A stretch of 64,000 nucleotides of DNA from Legionella lansingensis (lineage in GTDB: Bacteria > Pseudomonadota > Gammaproteobacteria > Legionellales > Legionellaceae): contig NZ_LT906451.1 of NCBI RefSeq assembly GCF_900187355.1, positions 1,609,001 to 1,673,000 on the forward strand. The letters run 5' to 3'. Numbering within the stretch: the first letter of the stretch is position 1; each line of letters opens with the position of its first letter. A program made the position numbers and the translations under genes. Positions 9,016-17,815 of the stretch are shown here, one piece after another. The notes below the pieces were generated by a model that saw only the letters and a list, made by a program, of their open reading frames with translations, was not told where the DNA came from and did not search any database.

Positions 9016-9732
9016 ATGCGCAATTTGCTTTTACTGATCTCATTTTTGTTTTCTTCAGTGCTATTTAGCATGGCTCCCAAACTTAATTGGGATAAAGCAA
9101 TTGATAAAGCAGTAGTTCGTTATGGACTAAGAACCGAACCAGAACTTAAGAGATTTTTTGCCCGTTCGCATGTGGCTTACCCACCTAATGAAGTGGCACT
9201 TCTGGCATTTAAAAAAGAGCGAAAGCTAGAGTTATGGGCTAAAGATGACAATCATTCCTGGCGATACATTCATACCTATCCCTTAACTGCATTCAGTGGT
9301 CGCTTAGGCCCCAAATTGCGGGAAAGAGATGGGCAAATTCCTGAGGGTATATACCGATTAATCACTTTTAACCCCTTTAGCTCAATGCATTTGTCCATGA
9401 TGATTGACTATCCAAATCACTTTGATCGCTTACAAGCCATTAAAGATGGGCGGAAAAAACTAGGAAATAATATTTTTCTGCATGGGAAATCGCTATCTGT
9501 AGGTTGTTTAGCTGTAGGCGACTGGGCAATCGATCAACTCTTTTTACTTGCTCGTAGAGTGGGACTACAACATGTTAAAGTGATTATTGCCCCAAATGAT
9601 TTGCGTATTGCAAAGCCTGCAACTTCTAATTTTGCGCAACCCCGTTGGCTTCCCGATTTATACAAACAAATATCAACTGCCTTAAACCAATTTCCTACCA
9701 CACAGAAAAAAATTATTATGGCTACAAAATAG
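9016..9732 (+). CDS. lssA: YafK-like L,D-transpeptidase-fold protein (lssA position)
   Basis: A secreted 238-residue protein: signal peptide MRNLLLLISFLFSSVLFSMA, then a YkuD (L,D-transpeptidase) domain. The active-site region reads FLHGKSLSVGCLAVGDWAIDQL, with the catalytic His and Cys in the HG-x5-GC form seen in YafK (DpaA/LdtF) rather than the classical SHGC form. YafK-type enzymes act on the link between murein and Braun lipoprotein. Family membership is clear; the exact bond cut is inference. Its place between lssZ and lssB fits lssA in the Legionella lss order, and a cell-wall enzyme beside an exporter of large adhesins could be meaningful. A repeat at 9768-9855 separates it from lssB. 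Confidence 0.82.
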   Translation: MRNLLLLISFLFSSVLFSMAPKLNWDKAIDKAVVRYGLRTEPELKRFFARSHVAYPPNEVALLAFKKERKLELWAKDDNHSWRYIHTYPLTAFSGRLGPKLRERDGQIPEGIYRLITFNPFSSMHLSMMIDYPNHFDRLQAIKDGRKKLGNNIFLHGKSLSVGCLAVGDWAIDQLFLLARRVGLQHVKVIIAPNDLRIAKPATSNFAQPRWLPDLYKQISTALNQFPTTQKKIIMATK

Positions 9733-9767
9733 CTGACATCAACAAAATAGAGGCCGTTCATTAAACC

Positions 9768-9855
9768 GTGTCATTCCGCGTAGGCGGGAATCCTTGCTGG
9801 GATAAGCACGAGGCTTTAATCAGTATAGATCCCCGCCTATGCGAAGATGACACCG
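9768..9855. repeat. Palindromic element, family C (GTCATTCC type)
   Basis: An imperfect inverted repeat: the left end GTGTCATTCCGCGTAGGCGG pairs with the right end around 9830-9853 (CCCCGCCTATGCGAAGATGACAC), with some mismatches. The central part is about 40 nt. Half of a similar unit lies at 25887-25918 between proA and proB. It fills much of the gap between the YafK-like gene and lssB. Confidence 0.75.
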
Positions 9856-9947
9856 TTTGGCAAAACACTCATAAAATATGAAAATAAATTCGCAAAATTT
9901 CGTTAGTTGATTCTATACTACAACTAAAACAATGATATTCTAAGCGA

Positions 9948-12113
9948 ATGACTAACTTCAAAAAGCGGTCATGGTCAACAACTGATTTGAAAAATTTACC
10001 ACAGCATGACTCTTTATTATGCTGCTTGGTCTTGCTTAGTCGTTATTATCAAATATCCTCTTCAGCACAATCGCTCGTAGCAAGATTACCGCTTAAACAA
10101 AATAAACTAACACCTGATTTGTTTGCTCGTGCTGCCAGCCGGGCATCATTAGAGAGCAAAATAGTGGAGGTTTCTCTTGATAAAATCAATGATACTCAAC
10201 TGCCTATGGTTTTATTATTAAAGAACGAGGAAGCCTGCTTATTGGTACAAGACAAAAAAGGTGAGCCCAAAATTATTCTTCCACAAAAAATAGGTGAAGA
10301 TATCGATCTTAAGACCATCCTTCCTGAATACACCGGTCAAGCAATTATTGTCCAACCAGAATATAAATTTACAGCCCGTACTGAAGAAGCATTGGGTAGA
10401 ACACCAAGAAATTGGTTTTGGAAAGTTATCTTTAAATCCTGGCCAACTTATTCTGAAGTTTTAATGGCCTCCTTATTAATTAACCTGTTTGCTTTAGTTA
10501 TTCCACTCTTCACCATGAATATCTATGATCGTGTGGTTCCCAATCATGCTATCGAGACCATGTGGGTTCTAGCCAGTGGTGTTGCTTTGGTATTTCTCTT
10601 TGATGTCTTGCTGAAAACGCTACGAGCGCATTTTATCGACCTTGCGAGTAAACGAAGCGATATTCAATTATCAGCAAATATATTTGAACAGATCTTAGGT
10701 ATTAACATGGGGGTAAGACCTAAATCGGTCGGGGTACTGGCTAATACTGTTCAGTCCTTTGAACTTTTCCGTGATTTTATCACTTCAGGCACCATGACGG
10801 TTCTAGTGGATTTACCTTTTGCCGCAATTTTTATTTTGGTCATTTACTTTATTGGCGGTCCTCTATTTTGGATCCCAACACTGATGATCCCGACTATTCT
10901 TATTATTGGTTTTATATTGCAATTGCCCTTGATTAAGTTAACAAAACAATCCTACCAATATGCAGCTGAAAAACAGGCTATTCTTTTTGAGTCCCTTGCA
11001 AACATCGAAACGGTAAAAACGACAGGGGCTGAATCTGCTCTGCAATCGCGCTGGGAGCAACTGATTAAATTAGCTGCCAATAATGGCATAAAACTCCGCA
11101 CCACCTCTATGGCAAGCCTTACCCTGACCACGCTGATTCAACAAATTGCGACCGTTGCAGTAATCATTGCTGGTGTTTATCTTATTAGTCTAGGGGAAAT
11201 GACAATGGGTGCCTTAATCGCCTGCACATTATTAGCAAGTCGAGCCCTGGCTCCAATGTCGCAGGTTACTTCACTGCTAACCCGGTATTATCAGTCTGTG
11301 AATGCACTTAAATCCCTCAATCTTATTATGCAATTACCTATGGATGTGAATGAAGCTACTCAATACCTTCATCGTCCCATTTTGCAAGGAAACATTGAAT
11401 TCAGACAAGTCTCTTTCACTTACCCAGGCTCTCCCAACGCCGTTTTAAAAAACATAAGCCTGAAGATAAAGGCAGGCGAAAAAGTGGCTATCATTGGTCG
11501 AGTAGGTTCAGGCAAATCCACACTTGCGCGTTTAATTCTTAAACTTTATTCACCCACAGAGGGAATAATTTTACTGGACGGAACGGATTATCGACAAATT
11601 AACCCTGATGATTTACGTCAGCAAATTGGTTATGTCCCGCAAGATGTTTCATTGCTCTATGGCTCAGTGCGAGAAAATATTATCATTGGCGCTCCCTTTA
11701 TTGATGATACATCACTGATTCGTGCTGCTAACATTGCTGGTGTTGGCACATTTATCAATAATCACCCTGATGGATTCGATAGACAAGTCGGCGAAAAAGG
11801 CGGTGACTTGTCTGGTGGACAACGGCAATCTGTAGCGATAGCAAGAGCCCTTCTGTGTGATCCAAAGATCTTGCTATTTGACGAACCAACGTCTGCAATG
11901 GACGATAATAATGAACGACGGTTCAAACAACAGCTTTTAGGCCATATGACTCCACAACATACTCTCCTCTTGGTGACACATAAAATTTCCATGTTGGAGC
12001 TAGTGGAGCGTATTGTTGTGCTTGACGAAGGTAAAGTCGTTGCTGATGGGGCCAAAGAATCCGTATTGTCTGCTTTAAGAGCAGGCATGACTGTCGAGAG
12101 ATCATCAACATGA
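9948..12113 (+). CDS. lssB: LssB: type I secretion ABC exporter with C39-like domain (LapB/RtxB type)
   Basis: A 721-residue fused exporter. The N-terminal 130 residues form a C39-peptidase-like domain without the catalytic Cys context (HDSLLCCLVLLSRYY, close to LapB), so it should bind rather than cut the substrate. The membrane domain (about 165-440) has the usual segments. The ATPase has Walker A GRVGSGKS (about 517-524), signature LSGGQRQSVAIARALL (about 621) and Walker B ILLFDEPTSAMD. In L. pneumophila, LssB with LssD and TolC is reported to export the large adhesin RtxA; the same substrate here is inference, since no rtxA gene lies in the window. The stop overlaps the lssD start by 4 nt (ATGA). 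Confidence 0.93.
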   Translation: MTNFKKRSWSTTDLKNLPQHDSLLCCLVLLSRYYQISSSAQSLVARLPLKQNKLTPDLFARAASRASLESKIVEVSLDKINDTQLPMVLLLKNEEACLLVQDKKGEPKIILPQKIGEDIDLKTILPEYTGQAIIVQPEYKFTARTEEALGRTPRNWFWKVIFKSWPTYSEVLMASLLINLFALVIPLFTMNIYDRVVPNHAIETMWVLASGVALVFLFDVLLKTLRAHFIDLASKRSDIQLSANIFEQILGINMGVRPKSVGVLANTVQSFELFRDFITSGTMTVLVDLPFAAIFILVIYFIGGPLFWIPTLMIPTILIIGFILQLPLIKLTKQSYQYAAEKQAILFESLANIETVKTTGAESALQSRWEQLIKLAANNGIKLRTTSMASLTLTTLIQQIATVAVIIAGVYLISLGEMTMGALIACTLLASRALAPMSQVTSLLTRYYQSVNALKSLNLIMQLPMDVNEATQYLHRPILQGNIEFRQVSFTYPGSPNAVLKNISLKIKAGEKVAIIGRVGSGKSTLARLILKLYSPTEGIILLDGTDYRQINPDDLRQQIGYVPQDVSLLYGSVRENIIIGAPFIDDTSLIRAANIAGVGTFINNHPDGFDRQVGEKGGDLSGGQRQSVAIARALLCDPKILLFDEPTSAMDDNNERRFKQQLLGHMTPQHTLLLVTHKISMLELVERIVVLDEGKVVADGAKESVLSALRAGMTVERSST

Positions 12114-13249
12114 AGCACGAAGAACGCTCACATCTATTTACACATATTATACTTTGGAGTTCTCTTTTATTTATCGTTTGTGCTCTGGTTTGGGCAAATT
12201 ATGCTGTGCTGGATGAAGTAACAACTGGAGAAGGGAAAGTAATACCCTCCAGTCAAATCCAAATCATTCAAAACCTTGAAGGAGGAATCGTCAGTAAACT
12301 CTATGTGCAAGAAGGTGAAATTGTCGAAAAAAATCAGACTCTGATGCAAATTGATAACACACGTTTCAAAGCTTCATTTAATGAAGCAGAACAAAAAATG
12401 ATTGCTTTGGAAATCTCAATTATTCGATTGTCAGCAGAAATGAATAATACCCCTATGGTTGTTCCGGCTTCTCTAAAGAAAAAAAATGGTGGTTTGGTAG
12501 AAGCCGAGGAAGCGCTTTATAAATCCAGACAGGAAGAATTAAAGCAACTTACGTCAGCTTTGGGTTTGGCAGAAAAAGAGTTAGCACTTTCGAAACCGCT
12601 TGTCGCCAAAGGAGCGGTTTCTGAAGTAGAGATTCTAAGGTTGCAGCGAGAAGTTAACGAACTGCAGGGTAAGATTCATCAATTCAAATCACATGCACTT
12701 GAACAATTGAATAAGAATAAAGCCGAACTGGCAGCTCTTAAAGAATCACAATCCGCTGAGGAAGACCGATTAGTACGCACCACCGTACGCTCCCCTGTCA
12801 AAGGCATTGTTAAACGTATTAAAGTAAACACCATAGGTGGGGTGATTCAACCTGGGATGGACATTATTGAAATTGTTCCTTTAGATGATACTTTGCTTAT
12901 TGAAGCTAAAATTAGACCTTCTGATATAGGTTTTATTCACCCAGGCCAAAAAGCAATTGTTAAACTCACTGCTTATGAGTTCCCTATTTATGGGGGACTA
13001 ACTGGAAAAGTTGAACAAATTAGTGCTGATACAATTACCGATGAACAAGGCCCTTCAGGCAAAGAGGAAACGTATTATTTAATTCGTGTAAGAACAGAAA
13101 AAAATTATTTGGGCACTGAGGCTAAACCGCTATATATCATCCCCGGGATGATGGCCACCGTAGATATTCTAACGGGCAACAAAACCGTGTTGCAGTATAT
13201 TCTTAAACCTATCCTAAAAGCACGACAAACCGCACTCAGAGAGCGTTAG
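12110..13249 (+). CDS. lssD: LssD: HlyD-family membrane fusion protein
   Basis: The periplasmic adaptor of the type I secretion system, joining LssB to a TolC-like outer-membrane channel. The 379 residues comprise a short cytoplasmic start, one membrane segment (IILWSSLLFIVCALVWANYAV), a first lipoyl half (LEGGIVSKLYVQEGEIVEKNQTLMQID), a long alpha-helical hairpin (about 80-220) rich in Glu, Lys and Leu, the second lipoyl half (VRTTVRSPVKGIVKRIKVNTIGGVIQPG) and the HlyD C-terminal beta-barrel domain (GQKAIVKLTAYEFPIYGGLTGKV). It is translationally coupled to lssB through ATGA. No TolC gene is nearby, as is usual in this genus. Confidence 0.93.
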   Translation: MKHEERSHLFTHIILWSSLLFIVCALVWANYAVLDEVTTGEGKVIPSSQIQIIQNLEGGIVSKLYVQEGEIVEKNQTLMQIDNTRFKASFNEAEQKMIALEISIIRLSAEMNNTPMVVPASLKKKNGGLVEAEEALYKSRQEELKQLTSALGLAEKELALSKPLVAKGAVSEVEILRLQREVNELQGKIHQFKSHALEQLNKNKAELAALKESQSAEEDRLVRTTVRSPVKGIVKRIKVNTIGGVIQPGMDIIEIVPLDDTLLIEAKIRPSDIGFIHPGQKAIVKLTAYEFPIYGGLTGKVEQISADTITDEQGPSGKEETYYLIRVRTEKNYLGTEAKPLYIIPGMMATVDILTGNKTVLQYILKPILKARQTALRER

Positions 13250-13268
13250 CAAATAATCTATTGGGAGA

Positions 13269-13297
13269 TTGCCTCTTCCTTGGAGGAAGTCAGGCAA
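13269..13297 (+). terminator. Possible hairpin terminator after lssD
   Basis: TTGCCT-CTTCC-TTGG-GGAAG-AGGCAA forms a stem of about 11 pairs 19 nt after the lssD stop. No T run follows, so Rho-independent action is doubtful. Confidence 0.4.
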
Positions 13298-13304
13298 ACT
13301 CAGC

Positions 13305-14248
13305 CTAAAAATTAGCAGCTTTTCCAGAAATACTGTTTCCGTTCATTAATGGTATCCCAGAGCTGTAGTAACCGTTTTCAGTCGTATTTAATGTAGAAGC
13401 AAATTGCTGTATCACCAACTCTACATCACGATAATCACGATAAACCATAAAAGAAGCATGGGGTGTAGGTACAGGATGATTGTAACTTGCTACAGGCCCA
13501 ATGCAAAACAGATTTTCATGTACCTTGCCATGCACATCGATCCCTTGATAATGATCCGTTAAGTCTATGCCGCCATAAGTACGAACAGAGATTAAACCAT
13601 TACCCGCAAGTTTATCTAACAACATGGGTTTTATACTATTGGGGTTAGGCTTATAGCGGTAACCGCTTGCATCAATCAGAGTTGATGCATGTAACACTTC
13701 GCCGGAGGCAAGTGATACTTGGAATGTGCGGCTTTGTTCATCATAGCTTACAGAGACCAGACCTTGGTGCTCTATGATTCTTTGATGTTCATAAAGATGC
13801 AGCATGATCCGCGCGCTCACCGGTATAATACCCGTCGCGCAAGCCACTAAGAGAGAATAGAAGTATTTAAGAAATTGCTCTTTGCCTTCATCATTCAGGC
13901 TTTGTCACATGGCGTTATAACAGCCATTAAGATAAAATGGTTTTGATAAATGCTCGCAGCTCGTCAATATCCCTTGTATTCCCTTGTATGGATTTATCCT
14001 CCGATAGATAATCAAACTTATTCATTTGATAACGTAAAGCCTTGGCAGGACCAGGGAGATGAGCAGGTCAACAGGTTCTTTGGCATCTTTTTGATAAGCA
14101 TTCCAGAATAATATTTTTGCTTCTCAAAGGTTAACGTGTTGGGCGTTCGTCTTTGTAAATTGCTTGCCAATTTCCTGTTGCGCATTGTTGTTACAATGAT
14201 CTGCATTGAACCATTTTCTCAGTTGACAGGGTAGTAAATCAGCCCCCT
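13305..14248 (-). pseudogene. Decayed FAD/NAD(P)-binding oxidoreductase gene
   Basis: The longest open piece (13305-13847, 180 codons) is only the C-terminal part of a flavoprotein, with STLIDASGYRYKPNP and NLFCIGPVASYNHPVPTPHASF. Reading the minus strand upstream, the protein continues in broken form: DEGKEQFLKYFYSLLVACATG joins the piece in frame, then a TGA interrupts after NGCYNAM, a frameshift leads to LPGPAKALRYQMNKFDYL...DIDELRAFIKTIL, a second frameshift leads to EAKILFWNAYQKDAKEPVDL, and another TGA precedes it after GKQFTKTNAQHVNL. The N-terminal dinucleotide-binding motif is missing, cut off at the MFS gene. So at least two frameshifts and two stops disrupt the gene. The family resembles YdhS-like FAD/NAD(P)-binding proteins; the exact substrate is unknown. 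Confidence 0.8.
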
Positions 14249-14250
14249 AA

Positions 14251-15528
14251 TTAAACTTTGCTTGAAATTAATGGGGGACCAAAATTTATAATACAAAATG
14301 TAATAAATGCCCAACCAAAAATATACCAGGCCGGAGCATATATAGTACCGGTGATTTCGATTAATGTGAGTGCGATTAATGGCACCGTGCCACCAAATAG
14401 CGCTTGCCCTATATTGTAACCAATCGAGGTTCCTGTAGCTCTTACCGATGTAGGAAATAACTCTGCAAGGATTGTAGGCACCGTTGCGTTCAATGGAGCA
14501 AGTGTCATGCTTAATATCAACTCACTCCACAGTGCATGCCACCAATTTTTACTGTGCAAAAGCCAAAATATAGGAAAAATAAAGATAAGTAGACTAATCA
14601 AGCCAAATAAAAATACAGGTTTTCTACCAACGTAGTCCGAGAGTAATCCTACGATTGGAATAAGAATTGTCAGGAAAAAGAGTGCAATTAGATTAATGAG
14701 CAACGCATCTTTTAATCCGAATCCAGAAACCTGTATCAAAGATGTCGTGACATAGGCAATCAGCACGTAATTACCTAAGGCCAAGATGCTCGTAAAAATG
14801 ACAGCAAGAAGCAATGACCTTCGATAGTTTGTTAAAACCAGCTTTATGGGAGACCTTACGGTTTGTTTTTCATGTAGAAATTGAGGTGATTCGACGCTTT
14901 TTATTCGTAGATAAATGCCTAGTATCCCGAGTCCTCCTCCAAGTATATAGGCCAAGCGCCAACCCGTATGAAGCAGGAAACGATACTCAAAAAGGCTACT
15001 TAAAATTGAAGCAACCAAAGCTCCGGCAAAGATACCCAAAAATGCTGTACTTAAGACCAAACTTCCAGCAAAACCGCGCCGACGAGCGAAGAGATGTTCA
15101 ATAAGAAAAGTTGCTGAGCCTGGCAGTTCACCACCTACAGCTATGCCTTGGATGAGGCGTAATAAAGTAAATAGAATGGGGGATGCGATACCTATTGCTT
15201 GGTAAGAAGGAGTCAGGGCAATACAAGTGGTTGCAATAGTCATCATTGTGACGGAGAAAATTAATGCTTTACGTCTACCTGCATAGTCCGCCAAATAACC
15301 AATTAAGGCACCACCAATTGGGCGCATAACAAAACCAATTGCAAATACACCAAAGGCTGCAATTAATGAAAGATAATGGACATTCGATGGAAAAAAGAGA
15401 GTGGCAAAAATAGGAGCAAAGCTGGCGTAAAGCAGAAAATCGTACCACTCTAAGGCATTTCCATATAATCCCGCTATGATACTTCTTTTCTCTCTTTTTT
15501 CCATGTGCTCTCTAAGAAGGGCTGACAT
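14251..15528 (-). CDS. MFS transporter, metabolite:H+ symporter (ProP-like)
   Basis: A 425-residue, 12-segment transporter of the metabolite:H+ symporter subfamily, which includes ProP (proline/betaine) and KgtP (2-oxoglutarate). Recognisable stretches are IIAGLYGNALEWYDFLLYASFAPIF, RPIGGALIGYLADYAGRRKAL, RLIQGIAVGGELPGSATFL and LLSDYVGRKPVFLFG, the family motifs after helices 2 and 8. The substrate cannot be told from sequence. It lies alone between the pseudogene and hpt, 45 nt after hpt on the same strand. A start a few codons downstream (MEKREKRS) is also possible. Legionella species carry many paralogues of this family. Confidence 0.85.
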   Translation of the reverse strand: MSALLREHMEKREKRSIIAGLYGNALEWYDFLLYASFAPIFATLFFPSNVHYLSLIAAFGVFAIGFVMRPIGGALIGYLADYAGRRKALIFSVTMMTIATTCIALTPSYQAIGIASPILFTLLRLIQGIAVGGELPGSATFLIEHLFARRRGFAGSLVLSTAFLGIFAGALVASILSSLFEYRFLLHTGWRLAYILGGGLGILGIYLRIKSVESPQFLHEKQTVRSPIKLVLTNYRRSLLLAVIFTSILALGNYVLIAYVTTSLIQVSGFGLKDALLINLIALFFLTILIPIVGLLSDYVGRKPVFLFGLISLLIFIFPIFWLLHSKNWWHALWSELILSMTLAPLNATVPTILAELFPTSVRATGTSIGYNIGQALFGGTVPLIALTLIEITGTIYAPAWYIFGWAFITFCIINFGPPLISSKV

Positions 15529-15573
15529 AGTTTGCGGGTATTCTTAACCCAGAGGATTTATAAAGTCATTCAT

Positions 15574-16134
15574 TTACTCGTGCTCAGGAGCTACAACAAA
15601 GATCCCTGGAGCATTGCGAAGGTACTCGTTGTAATCCATGCCATAGCCAAAAATGTAATGGTCATCAACTTGCAAACCCACAAAATCGGCTTGTTGTAGG
15701 CCATCTGGTAAGCGTTTGTGATGTTTATCAACGAGCACGGCACTATAAACCTTACTGGCTCCCATGGCTTCAATTTCTTGTATGATTGCTGCTAAAGTCG
15801 CCCCACCATCGAGAATATCATCGATAACTAATACGATTCTGTCCTTTAGGTTTACACTGGGTTTCACTTTCCATTGCAGCTCTCCTCCCCTGATATCCCC
15901 GCAATAACGGGTAGCATGAACATAATCCACTTCTAAAGGAAAATCGAGCCTGGGCAATAAATTTCCCATCGGAACCAAGCCACCGATCATAACGCATAGT
16001 AAAACAGGATTCTTATCATGCAACTGCTCATGAATATTGATTGCCATACGATCTAAAGCTGCCTCAACTTCTTTGGTGGTATAAAGACAACTTGATTTCT
16101 CATATACTTCTTTAATTTTACTTGGAATAGACAT
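15574..16134 (-). CDS. hpt: Hypoxanthine(-guanine) phosphoribosyltransferase
   Basis: A purine-salvage enzyme that joins hypoxanthine or guanine to PRPP. The type I phosphoribosyltransferase signature [17 protein letters not shown] (about residue 97-113) binds PRPP, the loop [16 protein letters not shown] binds pyrophosphate, and VDKHHKRLP matches the purine-binding region. At 186 residues it is of normal length. The ATG has an AGGA site 7 nt upstream (GGATCCCTA). It follows the DUF1820 gene by 23 nt on the same strand, so they may be co-transcribed. Substrate preference between hypoxanthine and guanine is not decided by these motifs. Confidence 0.93.
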   Translation of the reverse strand: MSIPSKIKEVYEKSSCLYTTKEVEAALDRMAINIHEQLHDKNPVLLCVMIGGLVPMGNLLPRLDFPLEVDYVHATRYCGDIRGGELQWKVKPSVNLKDRIVLVIDDILDGGATLAAIIQEIEAMGASKVYSAVLVDKHHKRLPDGLQQADFVGLQVDDHYIFGYGMDYNEYLRNAPGIFVVAPEHE

Positions 16135-16157
16135 TAGGGATCCTAAGGTTTAAGGGT

Positions 16158-16484
16158 TTACTCCTTGCGTTTGCCAGGAACCGGGAACATACTTACCTTA
16201 CTATCATCCTTTGATTTGTCACGCACCTTTGCCACGCCCTGTTTATTCACTTCATCAATACGAAACACAGCATGCATAGGAATGTAGGTGCGTTTTACAC
16301 TATTAAACTCAACTTTTAACCGCTCTTCTGAAGGGTCAACAACCAAGGAACTATTTTCACCAAAAACAAATTCCTCAACTTCAAGAAAGCCAAATATTTC
16401 ACTTTCACACACTTTGCGCGCATAAATCTCATAAACTGCATCTTGATTGGCGAACGTTATCCGATATAGCGATTTTTTTGACAT
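16158..16484 (-). CDS. DUF1820 family protein
   Basis: A 108-residue protein of a conserved gammaproteobacterial family without known function. Visible features are the opening SLYRITFANQDAVYEIYARKV, the middle FGFLEVEEFVFGENSSLVVDPSEERLKVEF and RTYIPMHAVFRIDEV, and a basic tail. It has no signal peptide or membrane segment, so it is probably cytoplasmic. The neighbouring hpt is 23 nt downstream. Beyond the family match nothing can be said about its role. Confidence 0.85.
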   Translation of the reverse strand: MSKKSLYRITFANQDAVYEIYARKVCESEIFGFLEVEEFVFGENSSLVVDPSEERLKVEFNSVKRTYIPMHAVFRIDEVNKQGVAKVRDKSKDDSKVSMFPVPGKRKE

Positions 16485-16547
16485 GCGATTAACCTAAAAT
16501 AAATCCGCGATATTATAGCCAATGTTACTAAGTCTATTCAAACGATC

Positions 16548-17315
16548 TCAAACACTATTGTCTTTAAGATAATCATGACGACAGCTTGTTTGTAGAGGTA
16601 GCCGTTCTCTATCTAATAATTCTTCTTCAATAGCTTCAGGCAGGAAGTCTGTATGCCCTTCTTCGAGTTTCTGCATCACTAGACAATAAAAACCAGCAGG
16701 ACATGGCCACATCATTTTTCCAACTTCATTAAGAAATTCCAAGTGATGAATCCATTTTTCCTGATAAATGGGTGGTATAAAGTAAAAGCTCGACAAACTG
16801 CACTGAATATAACCGCGGTGAAGCATAGCACGCTTTACAAAGAAAAATGACATGGAATGTGCCTTTAAAGCCCCAAAACAAGAATGCATGCCAAAACGCA
16901 TAAATAAACCCCAAAGACTCAAGGGATTGATACCAAAAAAAATAATGTAGCCCATTGGTTTTAAAATACGATCGAGTTCATCAATAGGATTTTTCTTATG
17001 AGTAAAGGCTTGTAAAGTCAATGGGGCTATTATGCAGTCAACACTGTTTCTATCCAAAGACAAAGAATTAAAGTCCGTTATGACTTCACTACCGGGACTG
17101 TAATAAGGGGTAGCTAACCATTTATGGCGATAATGCAGTGAATTCAACCAAAGATTATCCCCGCAATCACCCAGTTGCAGTAAAGTCTCCCCATACAAAA
17201 ACTCAGTTAAGGGGGTTAATTCACCCACAAAGGCACGCGCAACATGAAGACCTTGGCTAGTCTTAAACCAGTCACGAAGGGCTTGAAATCTATTTTTCTC
17301 ATCCTCAAAAGACAA
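16548..17315 (-). CDS. Class I SAM methyltransferase-like protein (YafS-like)
   Basis: A 255-residue protein resembling YafS-type methyltransferases. The usual glycine-rich SAM motif is worn (TLLQLGDCGDNLW), while later motifs are recognisable: NSVDCIIAPLTLQAFTHKKNPIDELDRILKPMGYIIFFGINPLSLWG. The substrate is unknown. The start is odd: no ATG occurs in this frame until about residue 137, an in-frame stop lies 8 codons upstream, and the only reasonable start is TTG at 17315 without a visible ribosome site. Another frame holds ATG-AAC-ATG just upstream, so a recent frameshift near the 5' end is possible. In E. coli yafS sits between gloB and rnhA; neither is here. Confidence 0.72.
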   Translation of the reverse strand: MSFEDEKNRFQALRDWFKTSQGLHVARAFVGELTPLTEFLYGETLLQLGDCGDNLWLNSLHYRHKWLATPYYSPGSEVITDFNSLSLDRNSVDCIIAPLTLQAFTHKKNPIDELDRILKPMGYIIFFGINPLSLWGLFMRFGMHSCFGALKAHSMSFFFVKRAMLHRGYIQCSLSSFYFIPPIYQEKWIHHLEFLNEVGKMMWPCPAGFYCLVMQKLEEGHTDFLPEAIEEELLDRERLPLQTSCRHDYLKDNSV

Positions 17316-17436
17316 AATCGTGGCCCATGTTCATGCAAATTATCTTTTGTACCATACAGTTACGCTAAGCAGCAAGTCCACTATCCAACTACTTGGATTG
17401 TATTTTATAAATTGTGTGAAAAATAAACAAATCGCA

Positions 17437-17685
17437 TCAGATCGACGTTTTCTTCTGCTCTAAAAAAGACAATAGGTTATCAATCTCGGCAATTAGGTTG
17501 ACATCAACAAACCTGCCTCCATCCATATTTTCAGCAGCTGCAAGTAACTTCAGATTAATATCGTCCCGCCAATTTTTAAGAGCGGTGATTTGTTCTTCTA
17601 TCGTCATTTCCTCATCTGCTAATATCGAAGAGGGCTCACTGTAGTAACGTGGTGGATCTGCGATACGGTCACCATGCTCTATCAT
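17437..17685 (-). CDS. Small hypothetical protein (82 residues)
   Basis: Not recognised. The reading frame is well supported by a strong ribosome site (AAAGGAGGAGAG) right before the ATG and by acidic, soluble composition. It contains a predicted helical stretch MTIEEQITALKNWRDDINLKLLAAAENM and ends with a second helix (IAEIDNLLSFLEQKK). No membrane segment or cysteine. It lies between the YafS-like gene and pilB, divergent from pilB, with about 130 bp between them. Confidence 0.65.
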   Translation of the reverse strand: MIEHGDRIADPPRYYSEPSSILADEEMTIEEQITALKNWRDDINLKLLAAAENMDGGRFVDVNLIAEIDNLLSFLEQKKTSI

Positions 17686-17815
17686 CTCTCCTCCTTTGTT
17701 TTTATTGGTTTTTTAGTTGTTAGTATAAGTCTAGCATATTGCGAACTTATCTTACTGCATAATCTCTTTTTTTGAGGTATAGTGATGACTGCAAAATAAT
17801 AGCAAAGTCCTCATT

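Noticed and set aside
11762-12118. Minus-strand open frame of 118 codons inside lssB
   Set aside because: It is the mirror of the conserved ATPase end of lssB, with no ribosome site and no recognisable protein.
13305-13847. An intact 180-residue gene
   Set aside because: The frame lacks a sensible start and is the C-terminal end of a larger flavoprotein whose upstream parts are readable in other frames.
17437-17685. Antitoxin-like gene
   Set aside because: It is small and acidic, but no toxin partner, DNA-binding motif or overlapping gene is present.
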